Assembly: GCA_903877945.1 (NCBI GenBank)
Contig: CAIRFY010000391.1
Span: 1 to 12,826 of the forward strand
Length of the DNA stretch: 12,826 nucleotides
DNA from: an uncultured Oscillochloris sp.
GTDB lineage: Bacteria; Chloroflexota; Chloroflexia; Chloroflexales; Chloroflexaceae
Direction of reading: 5' to 3'
In this document: piece after piece, positions 1 through 6,050 of the stretch
How the letters are laid out: each line of letters opens with the position of its first letter
Position numbering within the stretch: the first letter of the stretch is position 1
The notes under the pieces: generated by a model
Database searches by the model: none
What the model saw: only the letters and a program-made list of their open reading frames with translations
What the model was told of the DNA's origin: nothing
Program-made: the position numbers and the translations under genes

Positions 1-98
1 CGGGGGGGGAACCAACCAATGCATTGTCCCCCCCCGCAAGCGGGGGGGGAACCAACCAATGCATTGTTCCCCCCCGCAAGCGGGGGGGCTAGGGGGGG
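1..98. repeat. Tandem 40-bp G/C-hairpin repeat array
   Basis: Two head-to-tail 40-bp units (1-40 and 41-80) are followed by the start of a third (81-88). Each unit begins with C plus eight G, has the short palindrome CAATGCATTG in the middle, and ends with a C-run, G and CAAG. The G-run of unit 1 (1-9) pairs perfectly with its own C-run (28-36). The C-run can instead pair with the next unit's G-run across a CAAG loop. Unit 2 has T in place of C at 68, which still allows a G-T pair. The array may extend past the left edge. No coding potential is seen. Confidence 0.85.
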
Positions 99-190
99 TA
101 CGTATGCCAAGAGTGTAAAGTAAACTCGGCCCCTCTGAAACCAACCATGCGGCTCCACCGCACACTGCCGCATGAAAAGAGCCACGGCTC

Positions 191-218
191 TCGGCTATCG
201 GCTATCGGCTATCGGCTA
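191..218. repeat. Heptanucleotide tandem repeat (TCGGCTA)x4
   Basis: Four perfect copies of TCGGCTA lie at 191-197, 198-204, 205-211 and 212-218, five bases downstream of the TolB-like gene's stop codon on the minus strand. It is a simple-sequence repeat prone to length change. A second 7-bp-period array lies at 5450-5484. Confidence 0.9.
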
Positions 219-223
219 TTTCC

Positions 224-1306
224 CTACCCCGCCCACGACAGGCCCGAGTCCGCGTCGAGGCGCAGGCCGGTAGTGAGGCGGCGGGCTGTGCCGGCGCGCA
301 GCCCGCCGCTTGCGTCGGTGCTTAGGTCGGCCAGCCACAGATCAAAGCCGCTCTCGCCGGGGGCGATGGCGAGAAAGGCGATCTGCCGCCCGTCGGGCGA
401 GAATACCGGGGCGCGTGCCGCGCCGACATCACTCAGGCGCAGCGGTGCCTTACCGCCCGCGAGCGATAGGGCAAAAATATCGGTGCGGGTGTCGTCGCGG
501 GCGGCGAAGGCCAGCCAGCGCCCGTCGGGCGAGATTGCCGGGTCGTAGCCGGGGGTTGGCACGCCAGCTACGGGCGTGGCCGTATCACTCGTGAGATCCA
601 GACGGTAGATCTGCTGATCCCCCGCTGCCCCGGAGCCAGCGCGCACAAAGAGCAGCGCATCACCAGAAGGCGTGTACACGCTGCGCCCGCAGTGGGCGAC
701 ATCCGAAGCGTAGATCTGTTTCTGCTGCCCATCGCGTATGGGCAGTTCGTACAGACTCAGGTCGTACTCGGCGGCTGGATCGCCTGCGGGGGGGGCGGGC
801 TGCGCCGCAACCACCAGCCGGTCGCCTGCGGGTGCCCAGGCCGGGTAGAAGGCCCAGGTACTCTCGTAGACTCGTTCCAAGCTGTTGATCGGCAGCCGCG
901 AGCCATTTGTGGTGAGCTGAGACACCGGCGCACCCGCCGCGTCGGCGAGCAGCACGTCGCTGTAATCGTTGCCCCGCACCACATAGGCGATCCGGCTGCC
1001 ATCAGGCGAGAAGGCGGGCTGGAAGGCATCGCCGTTACCAAGCAGCGCGCTGGCCTCGCGGCCACGCCACTGCCAGATCACGCCGCCACGCACAAACAGC
1101 AGCCGCCCGACAAGATCCTCGGCGCGGAAGGCCGCGTCCTTCGCAGTCGTGCCGGTGGTCGTCGCACGTACCCCAGGCCCGAGGTTTGGCGCATTCCCAC
1201 CCCGGCTACAGCCCGCCAGAATCACCATCATCGAGATACTCAGGGCCAGGTGGGCGAACGGGGGCCAGATAAACGCGCTGGCCCGTGCGATCAGTTGCTT
1301 CTGCAT
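224..1306 (-). CDS. TolB-like beta-propeller (PD40/WD40-like) lipoprotein
   Basis: This 360-residue protein is probably an extracytoplasmic lipoprotein. The N-terminus is a signal peptide ending in the lipobox ILAGC (Cys33), followed by a Gly/Thr-rich linker. The rest is a beta-propeller of TolB/PD40-type blades. The blade signature SPDG recurs near residues 100, 259 and 303, with degenerate forms (APAGD, TPSGD) between, and each is followed by a hydrophobic beta-strand. Such propellers are usually protein- or ligand-binding scaffolds, and no catalytic residues are evident. It lacks the TolB N-terminal domain, so it is TolB-like rather than TolB of a Tol-Pal system. The ATG has only a weak ribosome-binding site. 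It starts 29 bp after the flavin reductase stop on the same strand, so the two are probably co-transcribed. The exact ligand is unknown. Confidence 0.85.
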   Translation of the reverse strand: MQKQLIARASAFIWPPFAHLALSISMMVILAGCSRGGNAPNLGPGVRATTTGTTAKDAAFRAEDLVGRLLFVRGGVIWQWRGREASALLGNGDAFQPAFSPDGSRIAYVVRGNDYSDVLLADAAGAPVSQLTTNGSRLPINSLERVYESTWAFYPAWAPAGDRLVVAAQPAPPAGDPAAEYDLSLYELPIRDGQQKQIYASDVAHCGRSVYTPSGDALLFVRAGSGAAGDQQIYRLDLTSDTATPVAGVPTPGYDPAISPDGRWLAFAARDDTRTDIFALSLAGGKAPLRLSDVGAARAPVFSPDGRQIAFLAIAPGESGFDLWLADLSTDASGGLRAGTARRLTTGLRLDADSGLSWAG

Positions 1307-1335
1307 GGTGAAGATCTGTCGTTGTCCCTAATGCG

Positions 1336-1809
1336 CTACGGCGCGACCTGACGGTACCTGCCACCGAAATAGAGCAGTGCGCTGCCAATCTCCTCTGCCT
1401 TCCACAGCGCCTCCACGTGCGCCAGGACGATGATGTGATCCCCGCCATCGAGAACCTGATCGGTGACACAAGCAATGGCCGCCATACAGTCATCTAGCCG
1501 GTGCGCCGAGCCGAGGGCGGTGAATGTCGGCTGGATGGCTGGCCCCGCCTGCCCCGCGAAGCAACGCGAAACTGCCTCCTGATCGTCACGCAGGATGCTC
1601 ACCGCGAACCGCCCCGCCTCAGTGATCGCCCTCGCCATATGCGCCCGCCGATCCACGCAGACCAGCAGCAGCGGCGGGTTGAGAGAGACCGATGTGACCG
1701 AGTTTGCGGTCATGCCGTAGATCTTCGTGTCGGCCTCCGCGCTCACCACTGTTACCCCGGTGGCGAATAGGCCGATTGTCGTGCGGAATGTACGCTCATC
1801 TATCTCCAT
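1336..1809 (-). CDS. Flavin reductase-like, FMN-binding split-barrel protein
   Basis: This 157-residue protein is the usual length for the flavin reductase-like family (PF01613; HpaC and related short-chain flavin reductases). These enzymes reduce FMN or FAD with NAD(P)H, often to feed a partner monooxygenase. Family features seen are GVTVVSA near the N-terminus, the flavin-binding stretch GMTANSVTSVSLNPPLLLVC, the FAVSIL strand, and a C-terminal LLYFGGRYR. The ATG at 1809 has a clear Shine-Dalgarno (GAGG, 5-nt spacing). It is divergent from the PucR regulator and precedes the TolB-like lipoprotein. No monooxygenase is adjacent, so its partner is unknown. It could instead be a flavin-binding protein without reductase activity. 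Confidence 0.88.
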   Translation of the reverse strand: MEIDERTFRTTIGLFATGVTVVSAEADTKIYGMTANSVTSVSLNPPLLLVCVDRRAHMARAITEAGRFAVSILRDDQEAVSRCFAGQAGPAIQPTFTALGSAHRLDDCMAAIACVTDQVLDGGDHIIVLAHVEALWKAEEIGSALLYFGGRYRQVAP

Positions 1810-1852
1810 CGCATCCTCGTTATGTTACGGTGAATCGTGCAAATTTTTACCC

Positions 1853-1881
1853 ATTATGCGCCAACTCCGTTCTTTTGTCGC
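1853..1881 (-). promoter_or_regulatory. Candidate promoter of the flavin reductase operon
   Basis: On the minus strand, GCGACA (1876-1881; 4/6 match to a sigma70 -35) lies 17 bp from CATAAT (1853-1858; 5/6 match to a -10). Transcription would start about 35 bp before the flavin reductase ATG. Read by eye only. Confidence 0.4.
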
Positions 1882-1914
1882 ATGGGGATGTTTCAATCCA
1901 CGTACAAAATGCCG

Positions 1915-1923
1915 TGCTATAAT
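1915..1923 (+). promoter_or_regulatory. Extended -10 promoter of the PucR gene
   Basis: TGC-TATAAT is a perfect extended -10 element. The start would be near 1930, giving a leader of about 30 nt before the ATG at 1962. No convincing -35 is at 17 bp; TTTCAA (1891-1896) is 21 bp away. An extended -10 can work without one. The region just upstream (1890-1902) resembles the end of a CRISPR repeat. Confidence 0.55.
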
Positions 1924-1961
1924 GCCTCTCGTGTCCAAGCAATTTCATCGAATGCGATACG

Positions 1962-3518
1962 ATGCCGTCTGTTACTGTGCGAGACGTCCTCCGCCTAGCA
2001 CTGCCGCTTGGAACAATCACTGCCGCCGGGGCTGCGGGGATGGGTCGCCAGGTAACCTGGGTGGCTACGCTACGTGCGACCCTGCCCGCCTTCGCTGAGT
2101 TACGCGGCGGCGAGATCGCGCTACTCTCCGTTGAGGCTACCCAGGCTCTGGACTCGCGGCTCAGCTTGGCGATACTGGTGCGCCGTCTGGCCCAGGCTCC
2201 CGTGCCCGTGTCCGGGGTGGTGGCCCTTGGGTCAGTCACCGCCGAGGATGTCGCCGCCGCCGAAGAGGCGCGCCTCCCACTGCTCCAACTCCCCACGAGC
2301 GCCGACCTGCGCGAGGTCGAGCGCGAGATTACGCGCCTGATCACCGATTACGAGGCGCAGTTTGATCGTCGTGGGGCCCAGTTCTATGATCTGCTCACCC
2401 AACGCTCGCTGTCGGGGCAGGGTCTACCCGGCCTCCTCGACGCCCTCGCCGAACGCACCGGCCAGAGCGTGGCGTGTTATAGCCCCAACGGGGAGCTACG
2501 CACCCAGCGCAGCAAGGGCTCTGCCCGCATCGCGCTCCAGGCTCTGCGTCCACATGGCAAGGGCGAGGCGAACCTGCTCTATCAGCAGATCTGGGTTGAG
2601 GTGATCGGTTCGAGCGACTACCCCACCGGCTACCTGGCCATCGCCGGTAGCGACCTCGACGCCTGGGATCGTGAGGCCGCGATGCGCGGTGCTTCTGCCC
2701 TGGCCTTGGAGTTCGCCAAAGAGCAGGCTGTCCAGGCTGCCGAAGATCGCCTGCGCGGCGACTTTCTCTCAAATATCTTGGCCGGCCCGCCCTCTGACAT
2801 GGCCGCCGCAATCCAGCGTGGTCAGGAACTCGGCTATAGCCTGACTCTGCCGCATATGGCGGTTCTCGTCAACTTGGAGGACGGCAGCCCTCAGGTTCTC
2901 AGCCGCATCGCCAGCAGCGTGCAGAGCGAACTTAGCCGCCGTGGGATCAACGCGCCGATCTCACGCCGCGATAGTAGCATCCTCACGATGATTCCGGTCA
3001 GCGGATCTTCTCGCCCCCGCGACGTTGTCGAGCAACTGCGCGAGCGGCTGGCTATTGATTACCCCGAGATCGCGGTGGCGATTGGTGGACAGGTCGGCGC
3101 ACTCAATGAGTGGCGGCGCACTCTGGAGGAGGCCGAGCAGGCGCTGATTCTCGGTCGCCAGCTCTTCGGCATTGCCCACGTGCTGGCGTTTAGCGACCTC
3201 GGCGTCTACCGGCTGCTGGTGCGCCTGCGTGAGACGCCCGAACTCTGGACGTTCTACCGCGAGACGCTGGCGAAACTGGCGGATTACGACACCCGCCAGC
3301 GCGCCGACTTAATCAAGACTCTTGAGGCGTACTTCAGCCACCTGGGCAACTTGCGCGCAACCTCCGAGGCGCTCCACGTCCACCGTAACACCTTGCTCTA
3401 TCGGATTGAGCGGATCAAGGAGATCAGCGGGATGGATCTCGATAACTCTGAGGAACACTTCACCCTCTGGCTGGCGCTGCGCGCCCACCGGGTACTCTCG
3501 ACACTGGATGAGACGTAG
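1962..3518 (+). CDS. PucR-family transcriptional regulator
   Basis: This 518-residue protein has the full PucR/CdaR-like architecture. The N-terminal part (about residues 5-130) matches the purine-catabolism-regulator-like domain (PF07905), including the VRDVLRL opening. A central GGDEF-like region spans about 250-400. The C-terminal helix-turn-helix (HTH_30, about 450-510) carries LGNLRATSEALHVHRNTLLYRIERI. PucR proteins are cytoplasmic, usually sense a small metabolite, and often control adjacent genes. Here the divergent neighbours are the flavin reductase and TolB-like lipoprotein, making the 150-bp intergenic region the likely operator. The ATG at 1962 has no obvious Shine-Dalgarno but follows a strong extended -10 at short distance. 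The effector cannot be told from sequence, and no purine-catabolism genes are nearby. Confidence 0.92.
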   Translation: MPSVTVRDVLRLALPLGTITAAGAAGMGRQVTWVATLRATLPAFAELRGGEIALLSVEATQALDSRLSLAILVRRLAQAPVPVSGVVALGSVTAEDVAAAEEARLPLLQLPTSADLREVEREITRLITDYEAQFDRRGAQFYDLLTQRSLSGQGLPGLLDALAERTGQSVACYSPNGELRTQRSKGSARIALQALRPHGKGEANLLYQQIWVEVIGSSDYPTGYLAIAGSDLDAWDREAAMRGASALALEFAKEQAVQAAEDRLRGDFLSNILAGPPSDMAAAIQRGQELGYSLTLPHMAVLVNLEDGSPQVLSRIASSVQSELSRRGINAPISRRDSSILTMIPVSGSSRPRDVVEQLRERLAIDYPEIAVAIGGQVGALNEWRRTLEEAEQALILGRQLFGIAHVLAFSDLGVYRLLVRLRETPELWTFYRETLAKLADYDTRQRADLIKTLEAYFSHLGNLRATSEALHVHRNTLLYRIERIKEISGMDLDNSEEHFTLWLALRAHRVLSTLDET

Positions 3519-3573
3519 GGACGCGGAATATGTCGATAGCCCAATAGGGTAATACTTTTCGAATATAGGGGGC

Positions 3574-3629
3574 TGTCGCCGCGCAGCCCTCACCCCCCAG
3601 CCCCCTCTCCCTCACGGGGAGAGGGGGAG
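3574..3629. repeat. Dispersed hairpin repeat, copy 1 (probable bidirectional terminator)
   Basis: This copy lies between the convergent pucR-type gene and metG. It starts TGTCGCC, continues with CAGCCCTCACCCCCCAG, and ends in a perfect 11-bp stem: CCCCCTCTCCC (3601-3611) with GGGAGAGGGGG (3617-3627), loop TCACG. A near-identical copy is at 12751-12804, where only the loop and two bases before CAGCCC differ. Position after two stop codons suggests termination on both strands, though no U-tract follows the stem. Confidence 0.8.
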
Positions 3630-3656
3630 CCGAGCGCATCCTGACGCCTCCTCGCC

Positions 3657-5432
3657 TCACACCCCGAGTCGCGCCAGTTCCTCCTCAACCACCTTCTCGT
3701 CGAGTTTCTTAAAGAGCGGCTTCGGCTGGCAGAGCGCCTGGCCCACCGGCAGTTCGCCGATCTCCCAGCGGCCAACCCAGGCCGTGTAGTCGCCGGTGAG
3801 GACGCGGTGACTGCTGCCGTTGGACTCGGTGTACTCCTTGAACTCCAGTGGCCCGGCGATATAGCCCGCGTAGCCAAGATACTCGTGGAGGCACTGGCTG
3901 CTGAAGGGCAGGAAGGGCGTGAAGAAGATCTTCAGGCTGTCCACGCAGCGCAGGGTGGTATACCAGATCGTCGCGGCGCGCTCACGATCCACCTTGATCA
4001 CCTTCCAGGGCTCTTGCTCGCTCAGGTAGATGTTCACCAGGCCAGCCAGTCGCATAGCCTCGCTGATCGCCGCCTTGAAGCGGGCACCCTCCAGCAGTTC
4101 GCCGATACTGGCGAATCCGCCCTCGACATGGGCGATCAGGGCGCTGTCCGCCACCGTCAGTTCGCCCGGCTGCGGCACGTTGCCGAAGTTCTTAAAAACG
4201 TTGGTGAGCGTGCGGTTCACCAAGTTGCCCCAGGTGGCCACCAGTTCGTCGTTGTTGCGGCGCACAAACTCGGCCCAGGTAAAGTCGGTATCCTGGTTCT
4301 CCGGGCCAGCGATGGTCAGGAAATAGCGCAGCGAGTCGGCGTCGTAGCGACTAAGGACATCGTTGACATAGATCACGATCCCGCGTGAGCTAGAGAACTT
4401 CTTGCCCTCCATCGTCAGGAACTCGCTGGAGACGACGTTGTACGGCAACTGGAGGTTGGCTTTCCCTTCGCCATACACGCCGCCCGCGCCATAGCCAAGC
4501 AGCATCCCCGGCCAGATTACCGTGTGGAAAACGATGTTATCCTTGCCCATGAAGTAGAAGTGCCGCGCCCGCTCGTTCTGCCACCAGTCGCGCCACGCCT
4601 CGGGTGTGCCCCGGTTGTGCGCCCACTCGATACTGGCCGATAGATAGCCGATCACCGCGTCAAACCAGACATAGATCTTCTTGTCGTCGCGGTCGGCGTA
4701 CTCGGGCAGCGGGATCGGCACGCCCCAGTCGAGATCGCGGGTGATCGAGCGCGGCTTTAGTTCCTTAATAAAGTTGAGCGAGAAGCTACGCACATTTGGT
4801 CGCCAGTGCTCCTGGGCCTCGATCCAGGTGCGCAACTGCTCACCGAAGGCCGGTAGATCGAGCAAAAAATGCTCGGTTTCCTTAAAGATCGGCGTGGTAC
4901 CGTCCACCTTCGAGCGCGGGTCAATCAGATCAATCGGGTCGAGCTGGTGACCGCAGGAATCGCACTGGTCGCCACGGGCGTCCTTGTAGCCGCAGATCGG
5001 GCAGGTGCCCTCGACGTAGCGGTCGGGTAATGTGCGGCCAGTAGCGGACGAGAAGGCACCCAGGGTTTCTTGGCGCAGGATGTAGCCTTTATCGTAGAGC
5101 GTCTTGAAGAGATCCTGAGTGACGCTGTAGTGGTTCTGGGTCGTTGTGCGGGTGAAGGTGTCGTAGCTCAGGCCCAGGTTAAGTAAATCATCGCCGATCA
5201 CTGCGTTGTAGCGATCGGCGATGTCGCGGGCGGACACGCCCTCCTTATCGGCGGCAAGGGTGATCGGCGTACCGTGTTCATCAGTGCCGCTGACCATCAG
5301 CACGTGGTTGCCGCGTAGGCGATGGAAGCGGGCGAAGATGTCGGACGGCACGCCGAACCCGGCCACATGGCCGATATGACGCGGGCCGTTGGCGTAAGGC
5401 CACGCCACCGCCACGAGGATATGCTCGGGCAT
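3657..5432 (-). CDS. metG: Methionyl-tRNA synthetase
   Basis: Class I aminoacyl-tRNA synthetase that charges tRNA-Met in the cytoplasm. The 591-residue protein has the HIGH signature at residues 19-22, one zinc knuckle (C144-x2-C147-x9-C157-x2-C160) in the connective domain, and the KMSKS-loop equivalent as KFSSS at 345-349. The latter is followed by RGIVIYVNDVLSRYDADSLRY, typical of the actinobacterial-type MetG group. The C-terminal anticodon-binding helical domain is complete, and there is no C-terminal EMAP/Trbp111 domain. The ATG at 5432 was chosen because it has an AAGG ribosome-binding site 7-8 nt upstream and gives the canonical N-terminus MPEHILVAVAWPYANG. A longer frame opens at 5483, but those 17 codons come from a heptanucleotide repeat and are probably untranslated leader. 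Confidence 0.97.
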   Translation of the reverse strand: MPEHILVAVAWPYANGPRHIGHVAGFGVPSDIFARFHRLRGNHVLMVSGTDEHGTPITLAADKEGVSARDIADRYNAVIGDDLLNLGLSYDTFTRTTTQNHYSVTQDLFKTLYDKGYILRQETLGAFSSATGRTLPDRYVEGTCPICGYKDARGDQCDSCGHQLDPIDLIDPRSKVDGTTPIFKETEHFLLDLPAFGEQLRTWIEAQEHWRPNVRSFSLNFIKELKPRSITRDLDWGVPIPLPEYADRDDKKIYVWFDAVIGYLSASIEWAHNRGTPEAWRDWWQNERARHFYFMGKDNIVFHTVIWPGMLLGYGAGGVYGEGKANLQLPYNVVSSEFLTMEGKKFSSSRGIVIYVNDVLSRYDADSLRYFLTIAGPENQDTDFTWAEFVRRNNDELVATWGNLVNRTLTNVFKNFGNVPQPGELTVADSALIAHVEGGFASIGELLEGARFKAAISEAMRLAGLVNIYLSEQEPWKVIKVDRERAATIWYTTLRCVDSLKIFFTPFLPFSSQCLHEYLGYAGYIAGPLEFKEYTESNGSSHRVLTGDYTAWVGRWEIGELPVGQALCQPKPLFKKLDEKVVEEELARLGV

Positions 5433-5449
5433 AGGAACCTTTCTTCCCA

Positions 5450-5484
5450 ATGCAAAATGCAAAATGCAAGATGCAAAATGCACA
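5450..5484. repeat. Heptad repeat (ATGCAAA)x5 in the metG leader
   Basis: Five tandem 7-bp units run from 5450 to 5484, with single changes at 5470 (G) and 5483 (C). On the metG strand they read as TTTGCAT units and place in-frame ATG codons upstream of the true metG start. It is a simple-sequence repeat whose copy number may vary. It is the second heptanucleotide array in the window. Confidence 0.85.
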
Positions 5485-5509
5485 AAGGAACATTAGGTTA
5501 TGTGAGCCG

Positions 5510-5518
5510 ATGATAGCA
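5510..5518 (-). promoter_or_regulatory. Candidate extended -10 promoter for metG
   Basis: On the minus strand TGC-TATCAT is a 5/6 -10 with the extended TGn motif, the same layout as the PucR gene's promoter. Transcription would start near 5503, giving a leader of about 70 nt that contains the heptad array. No good -35 is seen. Confidence 0.4.
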
Positions 5519-5550
5519 CACTCGTTATCCAGGGCTGCGCCCAATGCCGT

Positions 5551-5685
5551 GTTTTCACGTATGTTTGGCGGCTTTACCTCCAAATATGCATGAAAACGCT
5601 TTGGGGTGGCTTCGGCCATCCTCACCTACCTGCCGCAGCCACCATGAAACGAGTTACACATCTGGCGGGTTTCACCTATCCCGCC
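5551..5685. other. Structured gene-free block upstream of metG (three hairpins)
   Basis: Three inverted repeats lie in a row. The first is a roughly 21-bp imperfect stem (5551-5571 with 5577-5597) containing G-T wobbles. The second is a UUCG-tetraloop hairpin (5605-5610 with 5615-5620). The third pairs GGCGGG at 5664-5669 with CCCGCC at 5680-5685. No credible ORF covers them. They lie upstream of the candidate metG promoter, so they are either part of a longer metG transcript, a small independent transcript, or repeat remnants. Together with the heptad array and the two elements to the right, they fill the 618-bp gap between metG and the SH3b gene. Confidence 0.5.
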
Positions 5686-5720
5686 GCTTGCAAAGCTCCA
5701 ACCATTGTCATATTATACCG

Positions 5721-5864
5721 TTAGACGAGGTTTCAGGTGCCAGGTTTCAGCTTTACAGTGTGGCGAGGATGCGACGAGGCGACGAGGCGACGAGGCGATG
5801 CTATCGCATCCTCGCGTCCTCGCGTCTCCGCCACACTGTAAAGCTGTTCTGAACCTTGTCTTAG
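5721..5864. repeat. MITE-like palindromic element, copy A
   Basis: A 144-bp non-coding element with imperfect terminal inverted repeats: TTAGACGAGGTTTCAG at the left, TGAACCTTGTCTTAG at the right. Inside is a perfect 18-bp inverted repeat (5748-5765 with 5829-5846), then CGAGGATGCGA (5764-5774) with TCGCATCCTCG (5804-5814). Between them are three tandem GCGACGAG octamers (5771-5794). The 9-mer AGGTTTCAG is duplicated at 5728 and 5742. The same arms recur in copy B. It encodes no transposase, so it would be non-autonomous, or a REP-like element. Confidence 0.75.
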
Positions 5865-6005
5865 GCATGTTTCAAAATGGGTACATTCAGCTTTACAGTC
5901 TTGCGATGAGGCGATGAGGCGATGAGGCGATGAGGCGATACGGAACGCCTCACCGCGTCATCGTTTCATCGCTGAACTGTCACGCTGGATTGAACCATCC
6001 CTTAG
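5861..6005. repeat. MITE-like palindromic element, copy C (diverged)
   Basis: A 145-bp relative placed directly against copy A, sharing TTAG at the join. The ends TTAGGCATGTTTCA (5861-5874) and TGAACCATCCCTTAG (5991-6005) match as inverted repeats at 11 of 14 positions. The inner arm CAGCTTTACAGT (5888-5899) pairs with ACTGTCACGCTG (5976-5987) at 10 of 12. The core has four perfect GCGATGAG octamers (5903-5934). It is more degenerate than A or B, and ends 45 bp before the SH3b gene. Confidence 0.6.
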
Positions 6006-6050
6006 ATATTGTAGCGGACTGGTCGCATCTGAACAAGGAATTTCGCTCGC

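Noticed and set aside
1..80. Possible CRISPR array
   Set aside because: The two 40-bp units are directly adjacent with no spacers between them.
224..1306. TolB of a Tol-Pal system
   Set aside because: No TolB N-terminal domain and no tolA, tolQ, tolR or pal genes nearby; only the propeller blades match.
692..1351. 219-codon plus-strand frame over the TolB-like gene
   Set aside because: It is antisense to a gene with a clear signal peptide and propeller blades, and has no recognisable domain; high GC produces such shadows.
1847..2344. 165-codon minus-strand frame over the PucR N-terminus
   Set aside because: Ser/Arg-rich low-complexity translation, antisense to a well-supported domain and across both promoters.
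5433..5720. T-box or other known riboswitch in front of metG
   Set aside because: No T-box sequence, specifier-loop layout or other riboswitch signature was recognised, and the hairpins lie upstream of the likely promoter.
5544..5852. 102-codon frame in the metG-SH3b intergenic region
   Set aside because: It runs through hairpins and MITE-like element A and shows no protein-like composition or ribosome-binding site.
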